A stretch of DNA of 19,425 nucleotides from Candidatus Proximibacter danicus (GTDB lineage: Bacteria; Pseudomonadota; Gammaproteobacteria; Burkholderiales; Rhodocyclaceae). The position numbers were made by a program, and so were the translations under genes. Location of the stretch: contig JADJUC010000014.1 of NCBI GenBank assembly GCA_016710885.1, positions 1 through 19,425 on the forward strand. The letters run 5' to 3'. The notes under the pieces were generated by a model, which saw only the letters and a list, made by a program, of their open reading frames with translations, was not told the DNA's origin and did no database searches. Below, piece by piece: positions 1-8,544 of this stretch (position 1 is the first letter of the stretch; the number at the start of each line of letters is the position of its first letter).

Positions 1-375
1 TGCCGCTGATCGCCGCCAGCGATGCCGAAACACTGAAGGCCTTTGCACCCTACATCGCCAGCTGAGCTGAAGCTCTCAGAGGTGAAGATCGTTGCAGAAA
101 TTCCCACCATTGAAGCGGCTCCGGTCGCGGTTGCCGGCAAAGATTCCGCGTCATGTTGAAAGTAAGAGATCGACGTTGCCGCTGAACGGGCGCCTGTCGA
201 AGGAGATCGCCCGCCTCGAAGGGGAGATCACCGAGGCCAACGCCAGGTTGTTGTCAATGAAAGCTTTGTCGCCCGTGCGCCAAGCTGCCGTGGTCGAGCA
301 GGAAAAAAGCGCCTCGCTGATTTAAACCCCCCGCTGGCCAAACTGAAACCACAGCTCAACCGTCTGGGCGTTTAA
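1..375 (+). CDS. valS: Valine--tRNA ligase, C-terminal end (partial, frameshifted as read)
   Basis: This is the 3' end of valyl-tRNA synthetase, the cytoplasmic enzyme that charges tRNA-Val; the catalytic part lies outside the window. Spliced across frames, the sequence reads PLIAASDAETLKAFAPYIA, then LSEVKIVAEIPTIEAAPVAV, then LSKEIARLEGEITEANARL, VNESFVARAP, AAVVEQEK and finally LAKLKPQLNRLGV before TAA at 373-375. This is the ValS C-terminal coiled-coil arm, with its NESFVARAP and VVEQEK blocks. Several one-base indels break the frame, for example near 62, near 165, near 250 and near 320. Because valS is essential and the family signature survives in all frames, I treat these as sequence errors. 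The stop overlaps that of the convergent pabBC gene. Identification is confident; the exact frame junctions are not. Confidence 0.85.
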
Positions 376-2136
376 AGACTTACCCGGACCAATCCGCGCA
401 GGGCGCTGCCGAGATAGATCCCCGGCCACCCTGCGCAGATAAGTTCATACAGGATTGACTCGACAACCTCACCGTTTTCCAGCAGTTGTGGGCGCAAGAC
501 CCCGGCAACAAGCCACAGGCCAACGGCGGGGTCAGCAAAGGCTCGCCAGGCGCCATACGAACGAAAATATTGCTGCGCGCCCCTTCGCTTAGCTCGCCAC
601 GTTCGTTGCCGCGGCATGCGAATACCGCCGGATCGCTGGAGCCCGGGCCAACTCCTGGTCACTAAGGTCGCGAAAAGTCGTCTTGTGACGCAACCCCGGT
701 GACTGCGAATCCAGTCGATGCGGCGAAAGCCGGGTCTGCATGCCGCCATCGACCGTGATCAATGCGGTCGCCGCAAGCGTCACGCCCGCACGCCCCAACG
801 TCAGGCGCACACGGTGCAGCCCCAGCGCACGTTCGGCGGCAGAAGGCGTTGCGCCGTGCCGCGATTTTCCGCATCACCCGTAAAGGCCAATGCGCCTGCG
901 AATACAGCAAACCGGTCGAGATGCCGGTGCAGCGCCGGAAACACGCCTTCGGCAAGACACGCAGCGTCTCGATCGGCCAGGCGGGGTCGGCACACACGCG
1001 GCAAACCCCTGCCTTGAGACCACATTCCTGCATATTCGGCGGCTGGCTCCAGATCCCAGACGATGCCACTGCCACCAGCCCCATTCTCCACCCGGCCAGT
1101 GGAGATCGACCTGCAAAGTCCGGATGGCAACATTCAAGCTGAAATCGCCTCGCTCACCCAACCAGCCGATGGCCCCGGTGTAGAGTCCTCGAGGTTTTCC
1201 TCCAGTTCGCGGATGATCTGCATCGCCCGGATCTTTGGTGCACGCCGGTAATCGAGCCACAGGAAACAAGGCCGCCAACACCGAGACAAAGTCGGCATCG
1301 GAAATCCTACCGACACGGTCGAAGTCATCTGATGCACGCTGGGGTACGTCTCAACCGCGCAGAGCGATTCGACACAGACGCTGCCGGGAACGTGGGGCGC
1401 CCAAGATCGTTACGGATCAGGTCGACGATCATCACGTTCTCAGCACGATCCTTTGGCGACGCACTCAGAGGCAGCGCGAGGCAACAACGTCTTCCTCCAC
1501 GATCGCACTCCGCCTTGCGGTCCCCTTCATCAGGCGGGCACGGAGAACCCCGCGTGGCGCTCGACGAACAGCTCCGGCGACAAGGAGAGGATGCAAGTCT
1601 GGGACGTAACAATCAAGCCGCCGTTGGCCACAGGCTGCGCCTGGCGAAGAGCGGGCATAAACGCCAGCGGAGTCACCGATACACTGGCCATGAAAGGAAA
1701 GGTAAAGTTGACCTGATAACAGTCCCCGGCAGCGATATAACTGCGGATTCTGGTCAGCGCATCGCGGTGCTCGACGGCATCGAGGGCCGGCGCAAAATCG
1801 AGCAGTGCTGCCGGACGCAGCGGGTCTCCCACCAAGTGTGGCCAAATGGGCGACCAGCGCCTCCGGCGGCGGGAAGCGTCGTTCGGAGAAAACCCAGAAA
1901 TGCCCCAGTGGCCCGGTCGTCGCCACCCTCGTGCCCGCCAGTACGAGGGCTCAAGGACATGCCCAAGTTCGTAGTTGAGTGCCGCCGCCACATGTTCGCC
2001 AGCCAGGGCGGCAGCCTCGGCTTGCCGGCACAGCCTGAGACAATCCTCATTCGTCGCGAGAACCAGCGTGCGTGCGAGATTTTCGAAGGCCGCGGCGCCG
2101 CCCCTGGCACATCAGGCAGGGCAAAGGCGCGGGCAT
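372..2136 (-). CDS. pabB: Bifunctional aminodeoxychorismate synthase component I / 4-amino-4-deoxychorismate lyase (frameshifted as read)
   Basis: PabB-PabC fusion for the p-aminobenzoate branch of folate synthesis: the N-terminal half aminates chorismate with ammonia from a PabA partner, and the C-terminal half releases pyruvate to give PABA. Reading leftward and switching frames, I see IRSYIAAGDCYQVNFTFPF (about 1700-1755), MKGTARR (about 1525-1545), ENVMIVDLIRNDLGR (about 1390-1430), YPSVHQMTSTV (about 1330), APKIRAMQIIRELEENL and RGLYTGAIGWLGERGDFSLN (about 1130-1250). These are chorismate-binding-enzyme signatures. From about 1010 a class IV aminotransferase-type lyase follows (FPALHRHLDRF, HKTTFRDL) and ends SALRGLVRVSL. 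The span is about 588 codons, the usual size for the fusion. The start at 2136 is approximate because indels surround it. It follows the tusA-like gene on the same strand, so the two may be co-transcribed. Confidence 0.82.
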
Positions 2137-2195
2137 GGGATGAGCGCGAGGGGCTGTCGAAGGCGTGGGCGCCCGTTACGGCAGCCAGCGCGGAG

Positions 2196-2423
2196 TTACT
2201 TGCGCTTAATTACGTATTCGAGAAACGCTGTCAGTCTGCCCGCTGGAACCAGTTCATTGCCGGTCTGCCGGGCAAAGGCCTATAAAGTCCTTGACCGAAA
2301 ACCAGGTCGGTCGCAAGGACGCGCAGCGTTTAACCCAGATTGCATCTCGGCCAGTGTTTTTGGTACGCAGGATGGGCGGGGGCAGTTGAGGCCTTGACGT
2401 CGAGAGTTCGCGGTCTGCTGCAT
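2196..2423 (-). CDS. TusA/SirA-family sulfur carrier protein (frameshifted as read)
   Basis: Small sulfurtransferase or sulfur-carrier protein of about 75 residues, the normal TusA size. Reading leftward from ATG at 2423 and joining frames gives TLDVK, GLNCPRP, KTLAEMQSG, LRVLATD, SVKDFI, RQTGNELVPAG and finally EYVIKRK before TAA at 2196-2198. The CPRP motif carries the persulfide-bearing cysteine of the family (CPxP). TusA-type proteins relay sulfur for tRNA thiolation, molybdenum cofactor synthesis or sulfur oxidation. This one could be any of several paralogues, so I give no symbol. It sits 40 bp downstream of bepA and 59 bp upstream of the approximate pabBC start, in a likely operon. At least three indels disrupt the frame (near 2395, 2325 and 2275), so no single open frame shows it. 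Confidence 0.8.
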
Positions 2424-2463
2424 GGGGAATTTGGTCTGGCGAAAAAGAGGAAGAAGGGCGTAT

Positions 2464-3952
2464 TTACCCGCTGTTCTTCTGCCCCGCCACTCTTCGGCCT
2501 GCTGCTTTTTGAGTTCCCGAAGACGAGCATCCACCACCGACTGTTCGTAAAAGTGCCATCGCCGGCACGCTGCGCAAACTGCAGCTGCTCGATCGCCTGG
2601 ATCGTGCCCCCCTGCAATACGGCACATTTCGGCCAGGAACGATGCTGCTGCAATTTTGCGCCCTTGCACAGCATGGGTCTTGGCCAGCAAACCATAGAGC
2701 TTGGGGTCGGTAACATGGGACTGTAGCTGGTCTTCAAGAAAAGCTGCAGGCGATCATCGCTGCGCTGCGAAAAACAGTGTGTCGGCATAGCCGCAAACCA
2801 GCGCGCGCGACGGCGAGAGCGCTGCGGCGCTTCGCGAAAAATGCTCGCGGCGCCCGCCGAATCGCCCGATTCCGCTTTTATCTCGGCGGCCAGGCTCTCG
2901 GCCATCGCCGACCCGACCTTCTGCCGCCTAACCATCTCAAGCTCTTGCTCCGCCTGAGCATAGCGCTTGGCGCGATGAAACGCGTGGAGGCCAAACCGTA
3001 GCGCACTGCTGCCTCGGAAGCGAACTTGCGATCGCGGAGCAACGTTTCAAAGTCGCTCACCGCTTCTTTGGCGGTTTACAGCTGGGCACGCAGCCCAGCG
3101 CGCACGAGTTGAAAATCGAGGCTATCGCGAACCTGCTTGTAGGAAATTTCTGCTGTCGGTTTACCTGCATGTCGCTGATACGTTCGACCGTGATCGGGTG
3201 CGAACGCATATAGACCGGCGCATTGTTCTCAATAAACGGAGTTGCGCGTTGCAGGCGCTCGAAAACTCTGGCATGCCGCGCGGGTCGTAGCCAGCCTTCT
3301 GCAGGATATCAAAGCCAACGCGATCCGCCTCTCGCTCGAAATCACGGGTAAATGCCAGTTGCGACTGCCCCATCGCCGCCTCGCTACCGGCCATTGCGGC
3401 ACCGGCAGCCTGCGAATTGGAACAGACGGCCAACAGCGCCACCGCCATCGCAATCATACCCAGCTTACCGACTGCTGTTTCTGAGCCGAGATCTGGCGCG
3501 CCAGATGGTTCTGCGTCCCATGCGAGATTTCGTGCGCGATGCCGCCAGCCAGCTCCGATTCGTTTGTACCCGTGAGATCGTACCGGTAATGACGCCGATG
3601 AAGCCACCAAACATGGCGAACGCGTTGACAGACCATCGCGAATGGCGAGAAAATGAAAGTCACCGCCAGCGTCGGTGCTTGGGAAGCCAGGCGCAAGCCA
3701 AGACGATTGAGATAATCATTGACCTCCGGGTCATCCACGTAAGAGGACTCATGGAGGCGGATGTCGTTCATGATGCTCTCGCCGATTTTTTTCTCCAGCT
3801 GAGGCGAGAGGTCGGCGCGAGCGGATTCACCCAGATCCGGCAAGCTGTCGCCGAAGGCTGGCGGCGACACGGCAAGCGCAACCCTGAGAGCAGCAGGAGG
3901 CGCTTTCCGTGCCGTCCGGACGGAGTGCGCTAAATAGCAGGCGCGTAGTCAT
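2464..3952 (-). CDS. bepA: BepA-like M48 zinc metalloprotease with TPR tail, periplasmic (frameshifted as read)
   Basis: Outer-membrane-assembly protease/chaperone of the BepA (YfgC) type, expected in the periplasm. From ATG at 3952 a signal peptide can be rebuilt (KRLLLLSG, then ALAVSPPAFG before DSLP). It is followed by ESARADLSPQLEKKIGESIM and DPEVNDYLNRLG. The zinc site HEISH lies at about residue 138 (3523-3537), followed by TQNHLARQIS. The third-ligand segment FEREADRVGFDILQKAGYDP follows at about residue 204. The rest, ending RLRELKKQQAEEW, fits the TPR tail. The span of 1489 bp matches the roughly 490-residue family length. The stop is my estimate (TAA at 2464-2466), chosen because the frame breaks nearby and tusA starts at 2423. 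It is transcribed divergently from moaC. Multiple indels occur, but the catalytic residues are intact. Confidence 0.85.
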
Positions 3953-4034
3953 GGTGCTATGATATCCCACTTGTCACCTTGCCCTTCCTTGCCCGCCCCC
4001 GCCTGAAATGTTGCCTGAAGAACGCACGGGTTCA

Positions 4035-4522
4035 ATGAATCCGCTGACCCACATTTGATGCTGAAGGCCAGGCGCATGGTTGATGTCGCTGCCAAGGATG
4101 AAACTCACCGCGTCGCCATTGCCGGCGGCAGCATCTTCATGCAACCGGCGACACTGGCGCTGATTGCCAACGGTTCTGCAAAAGAGAGTGTTCTCGGCAT
4201 CGCACGGATCGCCGCCATCCAGGGCGCCAAGCGCACCTCTGACCTGATCCCGTTGTGCCACCCGATCGCTCTGCGCCGGGTGGCGGCAGAATTCGAGCTG
4301 GATGCCGACAAAATGCCGTGCATTGCCTCGTCACCGCCGAATGCAGCGGCCGCACCGGCGTTGAGATGGAAGCCCTGACGGCGACCAGCATCGCCCTCCT
4401 CACCATCTACGACATGTGCAAGGCCGTTGATCGCGGCATGCGTATCGAAGGCATACGGCTACTGGAAAAGAAGGGTGGAAAATCCGGCCACTGGCTGGCG
4501 GAAGAGAAAGGCAGGGGCATGA
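4035..4522 (+). CDS. moaC: Cyclic pyranopterin monophosphate synthase MoaC (frameshifted as read)
   Basis: Molybdenum cofactor biosynthesis enzyme that converts the 3',8-cyclo-GTP product of MoaA into cyclic pyranopterin monophosphate in the cytoplasm. ATG at 4035 gives MNPLTH, then after an indel FDAEGQA, MVDVAAKDETHRVAIAGGSI, VLGIARIAAIQGAKRTSDLI with PLCHP, HCLVTAECSGRTGVEMEALT, and IYDMCKAVDRGMRIEGIRLL. The PLCHP histidine and the YDMCKAVD aspartate and lysine are the family's active-site positions. Its length of about 160 residues is normal. The end is uncertain: after GHWLAEEK the frame probably shifts, and a TGA at 4520-4522 would overlap the soxY ATG. Frameshifts are visible near 4053, near 4075, near 4190 and near 4315. 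Confidence 0.88.
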
Positions 4523-5022
4523 ATAATACGAAGGTTGAAAGCTGGCTGGCAACAATCTCTTGCGTCGACACCTGTTGCGTACTGCAGGTGCCACTTCAGC
4601 CCCTGGCGGCACTGGCCGCCGCCGGGTTCTCAAGCCCGGCCAGGTAATCGCTGCCGATTGGCCGCGCGGCCCGTTGCTGCCACCAATTTCAACGATGCGC
4701 TTAAAACCCACGGCAGCAATGGTTTCGAGCGAGGCCGGGATATACCGTTTTCCAACGCCCCGACATCGCTAAAAACGGGTGCCGAAGTGGTCATTGATCA
4801 CCAGCAACATTGCCACGACGCAATCGATCTCGGTTTTTGTCGAAAGGAACCCGATGCCGCTGGCATGGCTTCCGCTTTGCCAACGGCGCCCTGCCGCAAA
4901 GTGCGCGTGCCCGCTGAAAATGGCGGAGTCATCACGCGTACGGGCCGTGGTCCGAACGGCCGATGGAAAACTCTGGCGCCCAGCGCGGGAATTAGGTCAC
5001 CCTTAGCGGTTGCGGCGGCTAG
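4519..5022 (+). CDS. soxY: Sulfur-oxidation carrier protein SoxY (frameshifted as read)
   Basis: SoxY is the periplasmic subunit that carries sulfur intermediates covalently on its C-terminal cysteine during thiosulfate oxidation. The decisive evidence is the C-terminus: VTLSGCGG and TAG at 5020-5022, the canonical GGCGG-type swinging-arm tail (here SGCGG). Upstream, joined across frames, are an RRHLLRTAGAT segment resembling a twin-arginine signal (about 4563-4595), LKPGQVIAADWPRG, TNFNDALKTHGSNGFE, RDIPFSNAP, TGAEVVID, TQSISVFVERNPMPLA and KMAESSRVRAVVRTADGKLW. The start is taken as ATG 4519, after a purine-rich AGGCAGGGGC, but the twin-arginine segment is in another frame, so the start is provisional. 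soxZ begins 8 bp downstream, the usual partner arrangement. I see no soxXAB in the window. Confidence 0.85.
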
Positions 5023-5030
5023 GAAAGACG

Positions 5031-5356
5031 ATGAGCGACCCGATCAAGATTCGCGCCACCTGCCAAAGGCGAAACCACGGATATCCCGGATTCTGGTACA
5101 ACACCCAGTGGAAACCGGGCAGCGCAAGGATACCAGCACGGGCAAACTGGTACCGCTACAGTTCATCAGACATTTTCTCGTCAGTGCCAATATAGTCGCT
5201 GGTGGAAGGACAACTCAATACGGCGAGTGTCAAAAAATCCCGTCTTTGCATTCAAGGCGCGCGCGGCCTGAAAGCGGGAAAGGCAAGCTACTGGTCCAGC
5301 TGAGTAGATCAGCAGCGACAAACGGATCCGACGAAGGTATTGTTACGAATACCTAA
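5031..5356 (+). CDS. soxZ: Sulfur-oxidation carrier partner SoxZ (frameshifted as read)
   Basis: SoxZ forms a heterodimer with SoxY and stabilises the sulfur-carrying arm in the periplasm. ATG at 5031 opens MSDPIKIRATC; the next frame gives KGETT. The main frame then gives ILVQHPVETGQRKDTSTGKL and VPLQFI, followed by an alternate-frame VSKNPVFAFKAR and AGKGKLLVQLS, ending DEGIVTNT and TAA at 5354-5356. The block HPxETGQRKD followed by GKLVPxxFI is characteristic of SoxZ. About 108 codons is normal. It follows soxY by 8 bp. A bidirectional-looking hairpin at 5403-5425 separates it from the convergent cspA. Indels occur near 5075-5090, 5195 and 5290. Confidence 0.87.
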
Positions 5357-5402
5357 CGCCTGTTGTTCCCACAAGCGCAAGTGAGCACGGAAATAGTCGG
5401 AA

Positions 5403-5425
5403 AAAACCGCCGTGTGGCGGGTTTT
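5403..5425. terminator. Hairpin terminator between convergent soxZ and cspA
   Basis: AAAACCGCC, a GTGT loop and GGCGGGTTTT form a GC stem flanked by an A-run on one side and a T-run on the other. It could therefore terminate soxZ on the plus strand and cspA on the minus strand. It lies 46 bp after the soxZ stop and 15 bp after the cspA stop. Confidence 0.7.
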
Positions 5426-5440
5426 CAATCGCCTGAAAAA

Positions 5441-5646
5441 TCAGGCCTTCTGGATATTCGAGGGCTTGTTTGCCCTTCGGACCCTGGTGACGTCGAAGGA
5501 GACTTTGTCACCTTCCTAACGAGGACTTGAAGCCATTCATCGTGATGGCGGAGAAGTGAGCCAACAAATCTTCGCCTGCCGTCATCCGGGTGATGAAACC
5601 GAAACCCTTGGCGTCGTTGAACCCCTACGACCGTACCAGTTGCCAT
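5441..5646 (-). CDS. CspA-family cold-shock protein (frameshifted as read)
   Basis: Small single-domain cold-shock protein that binds single-stranded RNA and DNA in the cytoplasm. From ATG at 5646: MATGTV, then across frames FNDAKGFGFIT, DDG, AHFSAITMNGFKS, KVSFDV, GPKGKQA and SNIQKA, with TGA at 5441-5443. The RNP1 motif KGFGFI is present and the HFSAI region corresponds to RNP2. The span of 206 bp is one base short of 68 codons plus stop, as expected for one net missing base. It is preceded on its own strand by about 260 bp without a gene, compatible with the long leader common to cold-shock mRNAs, and followed by the hairpin at 5403-5425. It is one of what is usually a multi-copy family, so no numbered symbol is given. 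Confidence 0.85.
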
Positions 5647-5905
5647 ATTGCGACTTCTCGAAAAAAAGACTAAATCCGGGTTTGCCCGACTGGGTGTTTT
5701 GGGTTCAACCTCGGCCTGCCCACGTTCCTTCAGAAGAAACGCACGACTACAACCACTTGAAAACAAACTGCAGCTTTTTTTACTCGACTCATCTGAATGC
5801 GTCAAGCATTTTTCGATACTGCAACTACAACACCCGGAAACCACATTGACGAATGTCCACGTCAAAACCCTGTGCACATTCGGGCCGACTGATTGAAATC
5901 GACTC
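5647..5905. promoter_or_regulatory. Divergent cspA/clpS regulatory region
   Basis: These 259 bp lie between divergently transcribed cspA and clpS, with no credible gene. On the minus strand, a TTGACG box followed 17 bp later by TAAAAA lies about 150 bp upstream of cspA (about 5765-5795). It is a plausible but imperfect sigma70 promoter and would leave a long cspA leader. On the plus strand, TTGACG (5846-5851) and CGTCAA (5860-5865) form a perfect 6-8-6 inverted repeat 40 bp upstream of clpS. The assignments are inferences, and base errors are frequent in this part of the window. Confidence 0.4.
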
Positions 5906-6210
5906 ATGGCGACAAGCATCAAAGCGACACCTTCTCGAGGCACAGAAACCCGCTTGCGAAACTTCCCCTCTCTTTACAAGATACTGCTGCTCAACGATTA
6001 CCACCCCAATGGAATTGGTAATTGAGAGGTGTTGCAGAAATTTTGCCATGGACAGAGAGAACAAGCGACGAATCATACTCAAGTACACATCGAAGGTCGC
6101 GGTCTGTTGTCGGCCCGCTTTCCCCGCGAACATTGCCGCCACGAAGGTGGAGCCGGGTTGCGACCTTTACCCGAGCACCGGCACCCTCTTCAACGCGTCT
6201 GGAGAACTGA
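5906..6210 (+). CDS. clpS: ATP-dependent Clp protease adaptor ClpS (frameshifted as read)
   Basis: Adaptor that delivers N-degron substrates to ClpAP. ATG at 5906 opens MATSIKATPSRGTETRLRNF. It continues PSLYKILLLND, the hallmark of the N-end-rule binding region, then across indels PMELVIE, FAMDRE, VHIEGRGL, AATKVE, VVTF-like and EHRHPLQ, and ends LEN with TGA at 6208-6210. The span of 305 bp corresponds to about 101 residues, the usual size. The clpA ATG follows with no spacer (TGAATG), so translation is probably coupled. Frameshifts occur near 5990, 6010, 6065 and 6100-6190. Confidence 0.87.
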
Positions 6211-8467
6211 ATGATTGCGCGGGAACTGGAAGTCAGCTTGCACATGGCTTTGTCGAGGCGAGGCGAAGCGGCATGAGTTCATCACCGTCCGAGCATCTAC
6301 TGCTCGCCCTGCTGAACAATCCATCTGCGGCAGAAGCCTTGCGTGAATTCGGCACCAGTATTGACGTCCTGCGCCGCGATCTCTCCGAAATTCATTGCCG
6401 AGCACACGCCCACCGTCGCGGGCGAGACGAGATCGATACGCCACCGACCCTTAGCTTCCAGCGTGTCATCCAGCGCGCCATCCTGCACGTGCAGTCCTCC
6501 ACGGCAAGGAAAGTCAATGGCACGAAACGTGATGGTTGCGATCTTCAGGTGAAGTTCGCACGCGGTTCACCTGCAGCGGCCTGGAGTGTCACGCGGCTGG
6601 ACGTGGGTCAATTTCATCTCCCACGGCATCAACCGGGTGCCGCAGAAAAAAGCCCCACTGAAGGTGGAAGCGGAAACCGAGGGGAGAGCAGCAAGCCAGT
6701 GCCGGGCCGCTCGAGGCTATACTCTCAATCTCAACGCAATGGCCCTGGCCGTAAGATTGACCCCTGATCCGGGCGCGAAAAGGAACTGGAACGCGTGATC
6801 CAGGCGCTGTGCCGCCGGCGCAAGAACAATCCGCTGCTGGTCGGCGAAGCCGGAAAAGGTCAGCAAGACCGCAATTGCCGAAGGCCCCGACCGCATCGTC
6901 GAAGGCGACATCCCGAGATTCTTGCTCGGGCCATGTCTACGCACTCGACCCGACAGGGTCCCTGCTGGCCGGTACAAAGTGCCGTGGCGATTTCGAGCAG
7001 CGCCTGAAAGGGGTGCTCAAGCAATTGACCGACAACCCCAACGCAGTGCTCTTCATCGACGAGATCCATACTCTGATCGGCGCCGGTTCGACTTCCGGCG
7101 GCACGCTGGATGCTCCGAACCTGCTCAACCCGCACTCTCCTCCGGGCAACTGAAATGTATCGGCGCGACCACTTACACGGAATATCGAGGCATCTTTGAG
7201 AAAGATCACGCACTCTCGCGGCGTTTCCAGAAAATCGATGTCAGCAGAGCCGTCGGTTGCTGAAACCATCGAGATTCTCAAGGGCCTCAAGCCGCGCTGA
7301 GGGCGCACCCACGGATCAAGTACTCGGCTTCTGCCTGACCTCGGCGGTTGAGCTTTCCGTCCGCTTCATCAACGCGACCGGCACCTGCCCGACAAGGCCA
7401 TCGACGTCATCGACGAGGCCGGCGCAGCGCAGCGCATCCTGCCGAAATCGAAGCAGAAGAGACCATCAACAAACGGGACATCGAGGAGATCGTGGCAAAG
7501 ATCGCGCGCATTCCGTCGACCCATGTCACCACCGATGATCGCAGCCACCTGAAGAATCGATCGATCGTGACCTCAAGGCCGTTGTCTTTGGCCAGGACAC
7601 GGCCATCGACGCATTAGCCAGGGCTATCAAGATGGCCCGTTCGGGGCTCGGCACGCCGAGCAAACCGATCGGCGCCTTCCTGTTCTCCGGCCCCACTGGC
7701 GTCGGCAAGACGGAAGTGGCCAAGCAACTGGCCTACTGCATGGGCATCGACCTCTTGCGCTTCGACATGTCGGAATACATGGAGCGCCATGCCGTTTCGC
7801 GGCTGATCGGTGCGCCGCCGGGCTACGTCGGTTTCGACCAGGGCGGCCAGCTGACCGAGGCCGTGACCAAGAAGCCCTATTGCGTGCTGCTGCTCGACCG
7901 AGATCGAAAAGCCCCCCCGATGTCTTCAACATCCTCCTGCAGGTCACGGATCACGGCACGCTGACCGACAACAATGGGCGCAAGGCCGATTTCCGCAATG
8001 TGGTCATCATCATGACTACCAATGCCGGCCGGAAGCCATCAAGAAGACGAACATGGCATCCACCACCGAGAAGAAAGGCCGGCGACGAAATGGTCGAGAT
8101 CAAGCGCCTCTTTACGCCGGAATTCCGCAACCGGCTGGATGCGATCGTTTCCTTCCATCCGCTCGACCACGACGTGATCATGCGGGTTGTCGACAAGTTC
8201 CTCATGGAGCTTGAGATTCAACTGCACGAGAAAAGGTCGATGCCGTGTTTACCGATGCACTGAAGGCACCTGGCCAAAGGAAGGTTTTGACCCGCTGATG
8301 AGGGCCCGCCCGATGGCGCCTAGCTGATCCAGGACACTATCCGATCGGCGCTGGCCGACGAGCTACTGTTCGGCCGCCTGTCCAACAGGGCAAGGTCACC
8401 GTCGATATCGACAAAGAAGGACAAAGGTAAACTCGTTTTCGAGGAAGAGCCCGCCGAAATCGTCTGA
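6211..8467 (+). CDS. clpA: ATP-dependent Clp protease ATP-binding subunit ClpA (frameshifted as read)
   Basis: AAA+ unfoldase that feeds substrates into ClpP. ATG at 6211 reads MIARELEVSLHMAFVEARR, then EHLLLALLNNPSAAEAL of the N-domain, which docks ClpS. The first ATPase module shows NNPLLVGEAG at about residue 208 (the Walker A lysine segment is disrupted by extra bases, with KTAIAEG-like sequence just after) and VLFIDEIHTLIGAGSTSGG at about residue 280. The second shows FLFSGPTGVGKTEVAKQLAY at about residue 490, RFDMSEYMERHAVSRLIGAP, PGYVGFDQGGQLTEAVTKKP, YCVLLLD, and NNGRKADFRNVVIIMTTNAG. It ends EEPAEIV, TGA 8465-8467. The span equals about 752 codons, close to normal ClpA length, with at least a dozen frame breaks. 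Catalytic motifs are otherwise preserved, which argues for read errors. Confidence 0.92.
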
Positions 8468-8486
8468 CCGCTTTCACGATCCCAGA

Positions 8487-8512
8487 CCATGCCACAGCGC
8501 ATGGCCATTTTT
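8487..8512 (+). terminator. Possible clpA terminator
   Basis: CCATGC, a six-base loop and GCATGG form a perfect 6-bp stem 19 bp after the clpA stop, followed by CCATTTTT. The stem is short and only moderately GC-rich, so it could be a weak or attenuating terminator ahead of rraA. Confidence 0.45.
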
Positions 8513-8544
8513 CCAAAAAGATTTCAATTTTTACAGGAGCCCGC

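Noticed and set aside
1332..2285. 317-codon plus-strand frame opposite pabBC
   Set aside because: R-rich translation without family features; the opposite strand carries multiple PabB signatures.
4535..5356. One continuous 273-codon frame across soxY and soxZ
   Set aside because: It is a chimera of out-of-frame soxY, the spacer and part of soxZ, created by indels. The SGCGG tail and TAG of soxY and the ATG of soxZ lie inside it in other frames.
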